64,000 nt of DNA, taken from the NCBI RefSeq assembly GCF_024508235.1, contig NZ_CP101943.1, positions 1,364,001-1,428,000 of the forward strand, read 5' to 3'. The first letter of the stretch is position 1. Every line of letters begins with the position of its first letter. The notes under the pieces are model-generated. The model saw nothing but the letters and a program-made list of their open reading frames with translations. It did not search any database and had not been told where the DNA came from. Made by a program: the position numbers and the translations under genes. This DNA comes from Halococcus qingdaonensis. Its GTDB lineage: Archaea > Halobacteriota > Halobacteria > Halobacteriales > Halococcaceae. Positions 54,168 through 63,671 of the stretch are shown here, in pieces.

Positions 54168-55010
54168 TCAGCCGAGCGCGACGTCGAGCGAGAGCATCAC
54201 GACCAGTCCGACGATCGTGCCGAGCGTCGCCACCCGCTCGTGGCCGCGCTCGTGGGTCTGGGGGACGATCTCGTCGATGATGACGTAGAGCATGCCGCCA
54301 GCGGCAAAGCCCATCGCGTAGGGCAGGAGGGGAGCGGCGAACGAAACCGCAACCGCGCCGAAGACGGCGATCGGGAGCTCGACGAGCCCCGAGCGGATCC
54401 CCGTGATGCCGGCGTAGAACAGCGAGCCGAGCCCGGCGTTGCGGGCGGCGACCGCGACCGCGAGCCCCTCCGGGATGTTCTGGATGCCGATGGCGAGCAT
54501 CAGCGCGATGGCGTTGCTCAGGTTACCCGAGCCGAAGCCGACACCGACCGCGAGTGCCTCGGGCATGTTGTGCAGCGTGATCGCGACGATGAAGATGATG
54601 AGTGGGGTGATGCGACGCTCGCTGGCAGCGCGGTGGGCTGCAACTGCCTCGCCCCCGTCGGCTGAGAGCTCCTCCTTGCTGCGACCGGTGACGAGACGCT
54701 GGACGTAGGGAACCCATTTCTCACCGCGGTCGAGGACGATCGCGCCGAGCAGGACGCCGACGACGACCGGGAAGAGGCTCCCGTTGGCGTACTCCTCGAT
54801 GCCGGGGATGATGAGGCTCGTGAAACTCGCTGCGAGCATGACGCCGCCGGCGAAGCCGAGCGCGCCGTCGAGCGCGCGCTCGCTCGGATCGCGCCAGACG
54901 ATCACCGACAGCGCGCCGACGGCGTTGAGCCCGGCGATCACCAGCCCGCCGACGAGCGCCTGCCAGATCGGGTCCGTGCCGGCTAGCCGGACGAACAACT
55001 CCTCTAACAT
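54168..55010 (-). CDS. ZIP-family metal transporter
   Basis: A 280-residue protein with eight membrane segments. The two metal-binding helices are H-N-M-P-E-A-L-A-V-G (TM4) and Q-N-I-P-E-G-L-A-V (TM5), a signature of the ZIP/ZupT group. A short charged loop lies after TM3. Members import Zn2+ or related divalents, opposing the CDF exporter 1.6 kb away. ATG 55010 begins the first helix; an in-frame upstream extension is not protein-like. Confidence 0.9.
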   Translation of the reverse strand: MLEELFVRLAGTDPIWQALVGGLVIAGLNAVGALSVIVWRDPSERALDGALGFAGGVMLAASFTSLIIPGIEEYANGSLFPVVVGVLLGAIVLDRGEKWVPYVQRLVTGRSKEELSADGGEAVAAHRAASERRITPLIIFIVAITLHNMPEALAVGVGFGSGNLSNAIALMLAIGIQNIPEGLAVAVAARNAGLGSLFYAGITGIRSGLVELPIAVFGAVAVSFAAPLLPYAMGFAAGGMLYVIIDEIVPQTHERGHERVATLGTIVGLVVMLSLDVALG

Positions 55011-55094
55011 GGGTCCGCCGTCCGACGGTGGTGATCTTCGGGGGGCATCGTATCGTTCGTCGTAGCCGATAAACGGCTCCTGTGCTGCATCCAA

Positions 55095-55140
55095 CGACTC
55101 GTTTAGTCGGATGAAAGGATATGTGTTTCGTCTCCGAAAC
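55095..55140. promoter_or_regulatory. Two short palindromes in the ZIP upstream region
   Basis: CGACT, loop, AGTCG (55095-55109) and GTTTCG, TCTC, CGAAAC (55125-55140). They lie 85-130 nt before the ZIP ATG. They could be regulator-binding sites or leader hairpins. A TATA-like sequence (TATCCTTTCATC on minus, 55110-55121) lies between them. Confidence 0.35.
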
Positions 55141-55180
55141 AGTTCGTTGTCGTCGGTGCTACCGTTCGTGATCGCGAGCG

Positions 55181-55212
55181 AAAAACGGGCCGGCCGGTTT
55201 GGCCCCCGGCCC
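55181..55212 (-). terminator. GC hairpin plus T5, intrinsic-terminator-like
   Basis: Minus-strand hairpin GGGCCGG/CCGGCCC with a 12-nt loop directly followed by G and TTTTT (55181-55185). It lies about 203 nt after the sucD stop, and could end either the sucCD message or the candidate small RNA. Confidence 0.45.
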
Positions 55213-55286
55213 GTGGTTCGCGTATGCTCCCACACTCGGCGGCCCCGTGTCGGCCGAGCGTAGCGCAGACCTCGTGTGTCTGCATC
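55181..55286 (-). ncRNA. Candidate structured small RNA downstream of sucD
   Basis: Read on the minus strand, a TATA-like box CATTTAAGAAA (55305-55315) predicts a start near 55286. Three hairpins follow in order: GCAGAC/GTCTGC (55265-55283), CTCGGC/GCCGAG (55235-55258) and GGGCCGG/CCGGCCC (55187-55212). The last is followed by G and five T. The unit is about 105 nt, independent of sucD by its own promoter. An open frame starting at ATG 55285 runs past the T tract and is not protein-like in composition. No known RNA family is recognised. Confidence 0.35.
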
Positions 55287-55414
55287 CCACGGTTGCACAG
55301 CCAGTTTCTTAAATGTTGTTACCAATTGCCACGCCCTGCTGGTGGTCGCCGATTCAGGGCCGATCGGAACGCAGGACTGATCTCGGAGACGATCGAAAAC
55401 GGGAAATCGTCGGG

Positions 55415-56284
55415 TTACAGCAGCTCTTCGACGTTGTCAGCGACTTCCTCGGGCGTGTCGCCGACGGGGACGCCGGCGTCGCCGAGCGCTTCGATCTTGC
55501 TCTCGGCGGTGCCGGCACCGGAACCGCTCACGATCGCGCCGGCGTGACCCATCCGCTTGCCGGCGGGCGCGGTTCGGCCCGCGATGAAGCCCGCCACGGG
55601 CGTGTCCATGTTCGCGTCGATGTATCGGGCGGCCTCCTCCTCGTCGCTGCCGCCGATCTCGCCGCACATCACGACCGCCTCGGTTGCCGGGTCCCTTTCG
55701 AACAGCGAGAGCGCGTCGACGAAGTCCGTCCCGATGATCGGGTCGCCGCCGATGCCGATCGCCGTCGTCTGACCCAGCCCGCGATCGGTGAGGTTGTCGA
55801 CGACCTGGTAGGTCAGGGTGCCCGAGCGCGAGACGAGTCCCACGTTGCCCGACGAGAAGATGTTACCCGGCAGGATTCCCAACTTGGCTTCGCCGGGTGT
55901 GATCACGCCGGGACAGTTCGGTCCGACGAGATGTTTGTCGGTCTCGCCGAGGCGCTTCTTGACGCGGCTCATGTCCTGGGTCGGGATGCCCTCGGTGATC
56001 GCCACCACCAGATCGACGGGCGAATCGAGCGCCTCGAAGATCGCGTCGGCCGCAAAGGCCGGCGGGACGAGGACAACGGACGCGTCGGCGTTCTCGGCCT
56101 CGGCAGCGCCGGCGACCGTGTCGTAGACTGGAACGCCATGAACTTCCTCGCCGCCACGTCCCGGGACTGCGCCGGCGACGACGTTCGTCCCGTACTCCAT
56201 CATCTGACCGGCGTGGAACTCGCCCTCGCCGCCAGTGATTCCTTGAACCACCACGCGCGTGTCCTCGTCGACGAGCACGCTCAT
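55415..56284 (-). CDS. sucD: Succinyl-CoA synthetase (ADP-forming), alpha subunit SucD
   Basis: The 289-residue alpha subunit binds CoA and is phosphorylated on His. Motifs: V-Q-G-I-T-G-G-E-G near residue 15, C-P-G-V-I-T-P-G near the middle and the phosphohistidine loop [14 protein letters not shown] near the C-terminus. It overlaps sucC by ATGA (56281-56284). Together with SucC it makes succinyl-CoA interconversion with ATP, feeding SDH. Confidence 0.97.
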   Translation of the reverse strand: MSVLVDEDTRVVVQGITGGEGEFHAGQMMEYGTNVVAGAVPGRGGEEVHGVPVYDTVAGAAEAENADASVVLVPPAFAADAIFEALDSPVDLVVAITEGIPTQDMSRVKKRLGETDKHLVGPNCPGVITPGEAKLGILPGNIFSSGNVGLVSRSGTLTYQVVDNLTDRGLGQTTAIGIGGDPIIGTDFVDALSLFERDPATEAVVMCGEIGGSDEEEAARYIDANMDTPVAGFIAGRTAPAGKRMGHAGAIVSGSGAGTAESKIEALGDAGVPVGDTPEEVADNVEELL

Positions 56285-57423
56285 TGCGCACCCCCGGCCT
56301 GCTCGACGGCTCGCTGGACCGCGCCTTCGAGCGTCTGCTCGACGTCGAGCGCGTCGGCGTTCAAGATCTCCATGCCCTCCTCGGCGTTCGTCCCAGCCAG
56401 CCTGACGACGACGGGTTTCGGGAGCTCGTCGAACTCCTCGATGGCGCTGTTGATGCCGCGTGCCACCTCGTCGCCGCGGGTGATGCCCCCGAAGAGGTTG
56501 AAGACGACGCTATCGACGTTGTCGTCCGAGAAAACCATGTCGAGCGCGTTCGCCACGCGTTCGGCCTTCGCGCCGCCACCGATATCCAGGAAGTTCGCCG
56601 GTTCGCCGCCGTAGTAGTCGACGAGATCGAGCGTCGTCATGACGAGCCCCGCACCGTTGCCGATGATGCCCACGTTGCCGTCGAGGCGGACGTAGTCGAA
56701 CCCGTACTCGTTGGCCTTCGCTTCGAGATCGTCGCCCGCCGCGGCCTCCTCCATTTCGGCGAGGTCTGGCTGGCGGAAGAGAGCGTCGTCATCGATGTTC
56801 ATCACCGCGTCGGCAGCGACGACCTCGTCGTCGCCCGTGATCATCAGCGGGTTGATCTCGGCCTCGCTCGCGTCGCGGTTCTCCCAGAGGTCGAACAGCG
56901 TCGTGAGCACGCTCGCGACGTCGGAGGCGACCTCGCGATCGACGCCCGCATCGTAGACCGCGCGGTTAGCCTGGTAGTGGTGCATGCCGAAGGCGGGATC
57001 GACGTGTTCGCGCGCGATGGCCTCCGGGCTCTCCTCGGCGACCGATTCGATGTCGACGCCACCCTCCGAGGAGACCATCGCCACGGGCTCGCCCGCGCCG
57101 CGGTCCATCGTCACGCCGACGTAGAGTTCGTCGACGAAATCCACGGCCTGTTCGACGAGCACGCGCTCGACGGTGTAGCCCTTGAGATCCATCCCGAGAA
57201 TCGAGTCGGCGGCCTCGCGGGCCTCGTCGTCGTTCTCGGCGAGTTCGATCCCGCCGGCCTTCCCCCGTCCGCCGACGTGGACCTGTGCCTTCACCGCGAC
57301 CGGATAGCCGATCGATTCGGCCGCGTCGAGCACCTCGTCGGTGCTTTCGGCCAGCGCTGACTCGGGCGTCGGCATGCCGGCCTCGGCGAAGACCTCTTTT
57401 GCCTGATATTCGTGGAGTCGCAT
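56281..57423 (-). CDS. sucC: Succinyl-CoA synthetase (ADP-forming), beta subunit SucC
   Basis: A 380-residue ATP-grasp subunit. It begins [12 protein letters not shown], followed by [15 protein letters not shown] and later [10 protein letters not shown], the CoA-subunit interface. ATG 57423 is the conserved start. A TTTAT box lies about 29 nt upstream. First gene of sucCD. Confidence 0.97.
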   Translation of the reverse strand: MRLHEYQAKEVFAEAGMPTPESALAESTDEVLDAAESIGYPVAVKAQVHVGGRGKAGGIELAENDDEAREAADSILGMDLKGYTVERVLVEQAVDFVDELYVGVTMDRGAGEPVAMVSSEGGVDIESVAEESPEAIAREHVDPAFGMHHYQANRAVYDAGVDREVASDVASVLTTLFDLWENRDASEAEINPLMITGDDEVVAADAVMNIDDDALFRQPDLAEMEEAAAGDDLEAKANEYGFDYVRLDGNVGIIGNGAGLVMTTLDLVDYYGGEPANFLDIGGGAKAERVANALDMVFSDDNVDSVVFNLFGGITRGDEVARGINSAIEEFDELPKPVVVRLAGTNAEEGMEILNADALDVEQTLEGAVQRAVEQAGGAQ

Positions 57424-57447
57424 CACCTCGTGAACGGAGTGGCGAGC

Positions 57448-57456
57448 GCATAAATC
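57448..57456 (-). promoter_or_regulatory. TATA-like box of sucCD
   Basis: GATTTATGC on the minus strand, centred about 29 nt upstream of the sucC ATG, consistent with a leaderless transcript. Confidence 0.5.
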
Positions 57457-57563
57457 CCCGCGATTCACGACGTCGCTCGTTCCGGTGAACGGGCTCTCGT
57501 CGGACAGATCGTGGACATGTCGCCGCTTGCAGCCCCCGATCGCTGTTCGCCGCCCCTTCTCAC

Positions 57564-58223
57564 TCAGAGCACGTCCGGCGAATCGGCGATGACGCCGTCG
57601 ACGCCCGCACGAGCGAGCAGATCGGTCGCGATCGAACTGTCGATCGTCCAGACGTTCACCGCCATGCCGGCGTCGTGGGCGCGCTCGATCGCGTCGGTCA
57701 GCAGCCAGTGGCTCCAGTGGACGTGGATATACTCGCAGTCGAGCGCGAGTGCGTTCTCGAAGTCTTCGTCGGTGTTCAGCCCGAAGAGGTAGGCCAGCTC
57801 CACCGTGGGGTCGTCGGTGTCGAGCTGATCGAGCGCCTCGCCGTCGAACGAGGAGACGATGACCTCATTGTCGACCGTCGAAGCAGCGGCGACCGCCTCG
57901 TTCGCGATCCCGCGCTCCTTCAGTTCGAGATTGATCCCCGTTCCATCTGGGATCGCGTCGGCAGCCTCCGTAAGCGACACAATTCCAGTATTCGTGTCGT
58001 GTACGTCGAGCGCTTCGAGCCGAGAGAGTGGGAGCTCGTCGACGCGCCCGGAATCGTCGGTCGCCCGGTCGACCACCTCGTCGTGGAAGACGACGAGCTC
58101 GCCCGAGCCACACCGTCGAACGTCGAGTTCGATCATGTCCGCGTCGGCGATCGCGTTCTCGATGGCGACAAGCGTGTTCGCGGGATAGCGGTCGGCGAAA
58201 GCGCGGTGGGCGATCAGCCGCAT
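57564..58223 (-). CDS. Glycerophosphodiester phosphodiesterase (GDPD family)
   Basis: A 219-residue TIM barrel. Catalytic residues are visible: H-R in A-H-R-A-F-A-D-R-Y-P-A-N-T, metal ligands in I-E-L-D-V, and the second His in V-V-F-H-D-E. C-terminal N-V-W-T-I-D and G-V-I-A-D-S-P complete the family pattern. It hydrolyses glycerophosphodiesters; in archaea, possibly lipid breakdown products. No signal peptide. ATG 58223 is used since the first strand begins there. Confidence 0.9.
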   Translation of the reverse strand: MRLIAHRAFADRYPANTLVAIENAIADADMIELDVRRCGSGELVVFHDEVVDRATDDSGRVDELPLSRLEALDVHDTNTGIVSLTEAADAIPDGTGINLELKERGIANEAVAAASTVDNEVIVSSFDGEALDQLDTDDPTVELAYLFGLNTDEDFENALALDCEYIHVHWSHWLLTDAIERAHDAGMAVNVWTIDSSIATDLLARAGVDGVIADSPDVL

Positions 58224-58297
58224 CAGGGCCGTTTGGCCGCCGACGTACAAATCCTTCTCGGAGGTAGCTTTTTCTCGCCGGTCGACGAGTCACCGTC

Positions 58298-59281
58298 ATG
58301 CGCGCCGTCAGATACCACGATCACGGCGGTCCGGACGTGCTCAAAACAGAGGAGATCGACGACCCGACACCTGGCGACGATGAAGTGCTCGTCGACGTCC
58401 ACGCCGCCGGCGTCAACCCCGTCGATACCTACTTCCGAGAAGGAGGATACGAACCGTTCGCGCTCCCGATGATCCCGGGGACCGATGTCGCCGGCGAAGT
58501 CCACGAGACCGGCTCCGCGGTCGAAGGGTTCGCGGCCGGCGATCGCGTCTACGGGACGGGCATCGGCCGCGACCACTACGGTGGCTACGCCGAGCGCGTT
58601 GCCGTCCCCACGGATCGACTCGTCACGCTGCCCGACAGCGTGGATACGACTGCGGCGGGTGCGGCGGGCGTCGCCGGCGTGACGGCCTGGCGCGCGCTCG
58701 TCGATCACGCGGCGCTCGAACCCGGCGAAACCTGTCTGGTCCACGGTGGCTCCGGCGGGGTCGGCCACGTCGCGGTCCAGCTCGCCGCCGCGGCCGGCGC
58801 ACGGGTGCTGACGACCGCCAGCCCGGACTACCACGATCGACTCGCCGAACTGGGTGCCGACACGGTCTTCGATTACTCGCGGGACGATCTCGCCGACGCG
58901 GTGCAGGAAATCGCGAGCGCGGGTCCAGGCACCGATGGCGTCGACGTGATCCTCGACCACCGTCTCGACGACTACCTCCAGTTCGATGCTGACGTGGCCG
59001 CGACCGGCGCGCGGGTGGTCGGCATCGGCGAGAGCGATCCGGCGGTCGGGCTGGAGAACGACGGCGTCGCCCGAAGTAAGGACGTCTCCTACCAGTTCAT
59101 GAGTATGTTCAACACGCCCGAGTTCCGCGTGCTGCTCGCCCGGCTGGCCCAGTTGATGGATACGAGTGATCTCACGATCGACATCGCCCGCGAGTACGGA
59201 CTCGACGGGGCGGGCGACGCCCAGCGCGCCGTTCTGGAGGAGAGTTTCCTCGGAAAACTCGTGCTCGTTCCGGGGCAGTGA
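58298..59281 (+). CDS. NADPH:quinone reductase-like medium-chain dehydrogenase
   Basis: A 327-residue MDR-family protein without catalytic zinc cysteines. N-terminal GroES-like domain with H-D-H-G-G-P-D-V-L, I-P-G-T-D-V-A-G-E-V; Rossmann domain with V-H-G-G-S-G-G-V-G-H-V-A-V-Q-L. That is the quinone oxidoreductase (zeta-crystallin) type. It reduces quinones or enones with NADPH. Divergent from the phosphodiesterase gene. Confidence 0.9.
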   Translation: MRAVRYHDHGGPDVLKTEEIDDPTPGDDEVLVDVHAAGVNPVDTYFREGGYEPFALPMIPGTDVAGEVHETGSAVEGFAAGDRVYGTGIGRDHYGGYAERVAVPTDRLVTLPDSVDTTAAGAAGVAGVTAWRALVDHAALEPGETCLVHGGSGGVGHVAVQLAAAAGARVLTTASPDYHDRLAELGADTVFDYSRDDLADAVQEIASAGPGTDGVDVILDHRLDDYLQFDADVAATGARVVGIGESDPAVGLENDGVARSKDVSYQFMSMFNTPEFRVLLARLAQLMDTSDLTIDIAREYGLDGAGDAQRAVLEESFLGKLVLVPGQ

Positions 59282-59334
59282 TCGGCCCGGATCGTCTCGC
59301 AACGTTCGTAACCCGGTGTTGAGTAGGGCGGGCC

Positions 59335-60297
59335 ATGTCGCTGCTCTCGGTCTTCGCCACGGCCATCCTCCCCATCGTCACGATCGCGGCGGTCGGCTTC
59401 GTCCTCGGGCGTGTCCGCGAGATCGATGTCGGCCCGCTCAACACCGTCACCGTCTACGTGCTCGTGCCGGCACTGGTCTTCCACAGCCTCACGACGACCA
59501 CGGTCGGCGGCGCGACGCTGGCGAAGGTGTTCGTCGGTGTCGTCGTCTTCATCCTGGCCATGGTCGGGCTCGCTGAAGGCGTCGGCCGCGTCCTCGGCGA
59601 GAGCGAACCGATACAGAGCGCGTTCGTGTTGGTGAGCGCCTTCTCGAACTCGGGCAACTACGGGATCCCCCTCTCGGAGTTCGCCTTCGGCGAGACCGGG
59701 CGGGCGACGGCGGTCCTCTATCTGGTCGCTCAGAGCGTCGTCATCTACACCGTCGGCGTGTATCTCGCCTCGCGGGCCGGCGGCGCGCGCGGTCTCGGCG
59801 CGCTCACGAAAGTGTTCAGACTGCCGCTGGTCTACGCGGTCGTGCTCGCACTCGTCGTGCGCGCGCTCGGGCTCGTCCCACCGGCCGACGGCGCGACGAT
59901 GACGACGATCCAGCTCGTCGGCGACGCGTCGATCCCGCTGATGCTCATTCTCGTCGGGATCCAGCTGGCGAGCGCGAACTACGGGGCGGCGCTGTCGCGC
60001 GTGGGCCCGGCGAACGTCTTCAAACTCCTCGTCGCGCCGGTCGTCGGGCTCGCCATCGCGAGCGTGCTCGACTTCGGGAACACGACCGTCGCGCGCGTGT
60101 TCGTCCTCGAATGTGCCGCGCCGGCGGCGATAACGTCGCTCATCCTGCTCATCGAGCTGGGCGGTGAGTCCCCGACGGGTGTCAGCGGCCCGGAGTACGT
60201 CAGTGCGGCCGTCCTCACGACGACGCTCCTGAGTGTGCCCGTACTGACGCTGTTGATAACGCTCCTCAAATCCGGCCTCGTCGAGTCGCTGTTGTAA
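59335..60297 (+). CDS. AEC-family (auxin efflux carrier-like) transporter
   Basis: A 320-residue, ten-helix carrier. The N-terminal half has F-S-N-S-G-N-Y-G-I-P near residue 103; the second half has I-P-L-M-L-I-L-V-G-I-Q-L. Prokaryotic AEC proteins often carry malonate, malate or other organic anions. It lies 55 bp upstream of a D-lactate/glycolate-type oxidoreductase on the same strand, so its substrate may be an organic acid used by that enzyme. Confidence 0.87.
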   Translation: MSLLSVFATAILPIVTIAAVGFVLGRVREIDVGPLNTVTVYVLVPALVFHSLTTTTVGGATLAKVFVGVVVFILAMVGLAEGVGRVLGESEPIQSAFVLVSAFSNSGNYGIPLSEFAFGETGRATAVLYLVAQSVVIYTVGVYLASRAGGARGLGALTKVFRLPLVYAVVLALVVRALGLVPPADGATMTTIQLVGDASIPLMLILVGIQLASANYGAALSRVGPANVFKLLVAPVVGLAIASVLDFGNTTVARVFVLECAAPAAITSLILLIELGGESPTGVSGPEYVSAAVLTTTLLSVPVLTLLITLLKSGLVESLL

Positions 60298-60322
60298 CGG
60301 AGTTGGTATCCGTTATCATAGC

Positions 60323-60329
60323 TCTTAAC
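60323..60329 (+). promoter_or_regulatory. TATA-like box of the FAD/Fe-S oxidoreductase gene
   Basis: TCTTAAC, centred about 27 nt before the ATG at 60353. Confidence 0.45.
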
Positions 60330-60352
60330 AGCGCTTCGTGCCCACTGAGTGT

Positions 60353-63349
60353 ATGGCCGTCGACGACGAGTTCTACGACCCACCGGACATCCAGACTTCG
60401 GCCGATTCGCTCGATCACGACCACGCCGACGTCGCCGAGTATCGGGCACTCGCCGACGATCTCCGCGAGCAGGTCCGTGGCGAAGTGCGCTTCGACGAAT
60501 ACTCACAGATCCTCTACGCGACCGACGGCAGTATCTATCAGGCTCGGCCCGCCGGCGTGGTCTGCCCGCGCGACACCGAGGACGTGCGGGCGGCGATCCG
60601 TGTCGCCGCCGACCATGACACGCCGGTGCTCCCGCGCGGCACCGGTTCGTCGCTGGCCGGGCAAGCCGTGGGACCGGGCTGTGTCGTGCTCGACACGACC
60701 CGCCACATGGACTCGATCCTGGATGTCGATCCCGACGGGAAAACTACAACCGTCCAGCCCGGCGTCGTCCAGGACCATCTCGACGATTACCTCGATCGGT
60801 GGGATCTCAAGTTCGCGCCCGATCCCGCCTCCTCGAACCGAGCCACGATCGGCGGCGGCATCGGCAACAACAGTACCGGCGCGCACTCGGTGCGCTACGG
60901 CATCACCGACGCCTACACCGCGGAGCTGCGGGTCGTGCTCGCCGACGGCTCGCTGATCCACACCCGCGAGGTGGTCCTCGACAGCCCCGAGTGGGATGGC
61001 ATAGTAGGGAAAGAGGACCGCGAGGCCGAACTCTATCGCACGGTACGGAAACTGGTCGAGGGGAACGAGGCGGAGATCGCCGAGCGCTATCCGACCCTGA
61101 AACGGTCGGTGTCGGGCTACAACCTCCACAAAGTCATTGACAAGAACGAGGCCGGCGAGGAGGTGATCAACCTCACGAAGCTGTTCGTCGGCGCGGAGGG
61201 GACTCTGGGGACGATCGTCGAGGCAACGCTCGAACTCGTGAGCAAACCGGACGAGACCGCGCTGGCGCTCTACTGTTTCGAGAGTCTGGGCGACGCGATG
61301 GAGGCCGTCCCCGAGGCGCTCGACTTCGACGTGAGCGCCGTCGAGCTGATGGACGACGAGGTGTTCCGGCTGGCGAGCGAATCGACGGAGTTCGCGCAGT
61401 ACGCCGAACCGATCCCCGAGGGGACGGCCGCGGCGCTGATGCTCGAATACGACTCGGAGCTCCGGGACGATTTCGAGGACGCGATCGGCGAGACGAACGC
61501 CCACTTCGTCGACGAGGGAAGCGCCTTCGAGGTACTGGAGGCCTACACCGAGGAAGATCAGTTGAAGCTCTGGAAACTCCGCAAGGCCGCGATCCCGCTC
61601 CTAATGAGCTTGGAGGGCGATCCGAAACCCTACCCGTTCATCGAGGACGCGACCGTGCCGCCCGAAGAGCTTGCCGAGTACGTCGGGGAGTTCGAGGAGG
61701 TTCTCGAAGCCCACGACACGTCGGCGGCGTACTTCGCGCACGCCGGGTCGGGGACGCTCCACATACGGCCGATCTTGAATCTCAAAGACGGCGAGGGGAT
61801 CGAGACGATGCACTCGATCTCCGAGGACGTCACCTCGCTCGTGCTGGAGCACGACGGCTCCTTTTCGGGCGAGCACGGCGACGGCCTCGCGCGCACGGAG
61901 TTCAACCCGAAGATGTACGGCGAGGCGCTCTGGAGCGCGTTCCAGGAGCTCAAACTCGCCGCCGATCCCGACCGGCGGATGAACCCCGGGAAGGTCGTCT
62001 ACTGGGAGGACGATCCAGCCGACATGCGCGAGAACCTCCGGTACGGGGCGGACTACTCCTCACTCGAACCGCAGACCGAGATGGACTTCGAGCGCGAGGG
62101 CGGCTTTTCGCACGCCATCGAACTCTGCAACGGCTGTGGCACCTGCCGCCAGACCGATTCGAACACGATGTGTCCGACCTACCGTGCCTCGAAGGAGGAG
62201 ATCCAGACGACGCGCGGGCGGGCGAACATGCTCCGGGCGGGGATCTCCGGCGAGATATCAGAAGAAGAGATGTTCTCCGAGCGGTTCCAGGAGGAAGTGC
62301 TCGACCTCTGTGTGGGCTGTAAGGGCTGCAAGAGCGACTGTCCGACGGGTGTCGACATGGCGAAAATCAAGACGGAGGTCAAACACGAGTACCACGAGCG
62401 CGAGGGAGCGGGCCTCCGCGAGCGCCTCTTCGCCAACATCGATAGCCTTGCCGCGCTCGGCAGCCGATTTGCGCCGCTGTCGAACTGGGGGACGAAACTA
62501 CCGGGCGCGCGAACCGCGATGGAACGGATCGCCGGCATCGCCGCGGAGCGCGAACTCCCCCACTTCGAGCGCGAGAGTCTGGAGGAGTGGTTCACCGCCC
62601 GCGGCGGCTCTCAGGTCCCGCTCGCCGACGCCAACGAGAAGGCGCTTCTCTTTCCCGACACCTACACGAACTACAGCAACACCACGCCGGGGAAGGCCGC
62701 AATCTTGACGCTCGAAGCGGCGGGTGTCCATGTCGAGATCCCCGACGACGTGGTGTCGAGCGGTCGACCGGCCTACTCGAAGGGTTTTCTCGACGAGGCT
62801 CGCGGGCGTGCAGAGACGAACGTCGCGGTGCTCGATCCCTACGTTCGGGACGGCTGGTCGATCGTCTTCACCGAACCCTCGGACGCCGTGATGTTCCAGG
62901 ACGAGTATCTCGATCTCCTTCCCCAGGACGGCGCGACCGAGCGTGTTTCCGGCAACGCCTACGGCGTTCTCGAATACATCGACGTGCTGCGGCTCGATGA
63001 TGAAATCGACTTCGAGGGACAGAACGAGTCGCTCACCTACCATGGCCACTGCAACCAGAAGGCGCTCAACAAGGACCACCACGCGGTCGGCGTTCTCAGA
63101 CGGGCCGGCTACGCCGTGGACCCGCTCGATTCGGGCTGCTGTGGCATGGCCGGCTCCTTTGGCTACGAGGAAGAACACTACGACCTCTCGCAAGCGATCG
63201 GCAACATCCTCTTCGAGCAGGTCGACGAGAGCGGCGGCGAGGAAGTGGTCGCTCCCGGCACCTCCTGTCGGACCCAACTCGGCGATCGACCCGGCGAAAC
63301 CCCGCCGCGTCATCCGATCGAGAAGGTCGCGCTGGCGATCACGCGCTGA
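60353..63349 (+). CDS. FAD-linked oxidase / Fe-S oxidoreductase fusion, D-lactate or glycolate dehydrogenase type
   Basis: A 998-residue protein joining GlcD-like and GlpC-like halves. Residues about 35-540 form a PCMH-type FAD oxidase (L-P-R-G-T-G-S-S-L-A-G-Q-A, G-G-G-I-G-N-N-S-T-G). Residues about 580-680 carry two cluster sites: C-N-G-C-G-T-C ... C-P and C-V-G-C-K-G-C-K-S-D-C-P. The C-terminal CCG domains include D-S-G-C-C-G-M-A-G-S-F-G. Relatives oxidise D-lactate or glycolate and pass electrons to the quinone pool. The ATG at 60353 is chosen over a GTG five codons upstream. Exact substrate uncertain. Confidence 0.88.
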   Translation: MAVDDEFYDPPDIQTSADSLDHDHADVAEYRALADDLREQVRGEVRFDEYSQILYATDGSIYQARPAGVVCPRDTEDVRAAIRVAADHDTPVLPRGTGSSLAGQAVGPGCVVLDTTRHMDSILDVDPDGKTTTVQPGVVQDHLDDYLDRWDLKFAPDPASSNRATIGGGIGNNSTGAHSVRYGITDAYTAELRVVLADGSLIHTREVVLDSPEWDGIVGKEDREAELYRTVRKLVEGNEAEIAERYPTLKRSVSGYNLHKVIDKNEAGEEVINLTKLFVGAEGTLGTIVEATLELVSKPDETALALYCFESLGDAMEAVPEALDFDVSAVELMDDEVFRLASESTEFAQYAEPIPEGTAAALMLEYDSELRDDFEDAIGETNAHFVDEGSAFEVLEAYTEEDQLKLWKLRKAAIPLLMSLEGDPKPYPFIEDATVPPEELAEYVGEFEEVLEAHDTSAAYFAHAGSGTLHIRPILNLKDGEGIETMHSISEDVTSLVLEHDGSFSGEHGDGLARTEFNPKMYGEALWSAFQELKLAADPDRRMNPGKVVYWEDDPADMRENLRYGADYSSLEPQTEMDFEREGGFSHAIELCNGCGTCRQTDSNTMCPTYRASKEEIQTTRGRANMLRAGISGEISEEEMFSERFQEEVLDLCVGCKGCKSDCPTGVDMAKIKTEVKHEYHEREGAGLRERLFANIDSLAALGSRFAPLSNWGTKLPGARTAMERIAGIAAERELPHFERESLEEWFTARGGSQVPLADANEKALLFPDTYTNYSNTTPGKAAILTLEAAGVHVEIPDDVVSSGRPAYSKGFLDEARGRAETNVAVLDPYVRDGWSIVFTEPSDAVMFQDEYLDLLPQDGATERVSGNAYGVLEYIDVLRLDDEIDFEGQNESLTYHGHCNQKALNKDHHAVGVLRRAGYAVDPLDSGCCGMAGSFGYEEEHYDLSQAIGNILFEQVDESGGEEVVAPGTSCRTQLGDRPGETPPRHPIEKVALAITR

Positions 63350-63353
63350 CGCC

Positions 63354-63584
63354 TCAGCCGCCCGACTCGCCGAACAGCTGACCGATCGTCCGCAGTAGGT
63401 CGACGACCGATTCGAGGATCGCGTCGATGCGCTCGATGAGATCCTGTACCCCTTCGAGCTGGAGCACGACTGCTGCGCCGCCTGACAGTTCGACGGGAAG
63501 GGCTGCTGCGTCGGGGCTACCGAACACGACGGCGACGGCAACGCTGACGGCCACCAGTCCGACCGCTACGGGAAGCGGTTTCAT
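63354..63584 (-). CDS. Small secreted or membrane-anchored protein
   Basis: A 76-residue protein with a short charged start (M-K-P-L), a hydrophobic segment of about 20 residues ending near A-V-V-F-G-S-P-D-A-A-A, and an amphipathic helix (I-E-R-I-D-A-I-L-E-S-V-V-D-L-L) towards the C-terminus. The N-terminus may be a Sec signal or a single anchor. Its stop lies 4 bp from the convergent oxidoreductase stop. No family recognised. Confidence 0.55.
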   Translation of the reverse strand: MKPLPVAVGLVAVSVAVAVVFGSPDAAALPVELSGGAAVVLQLEGVQDLIERIDAILESVVDLLRTIGQLFGESGG

Positions 63585-63671
63585 GGATCGATGGTATCTC
63601 GCGCTCGCCTATACCGGTTGCGGTGGCCTACCGCGCGCCACGGTATCATCCGTTTTCTCGAACCGTTCGGT

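Larger units (their letters stand above)
55011..55414. other. Intergenic region sucD / ZIP
   Basis: This 404-bp gap holds the candidate small RNA with terminator (55181-55286), its TATA-like box (55305-55315) and the two palindromes before the ZIP gene (55095-55140). The remaining stretch 55316-55414 shows nothing recognisable. Confidence 0.5.

Noticed and set aside
55103-55285. 60-codon minus-strand frame starting at the predicted small-RNA start
   Set aside because: It runs through the GC hairpin and T tract, is rich in Arg and Thr, and lacks acidic bias. The small-RNA reading fits better.
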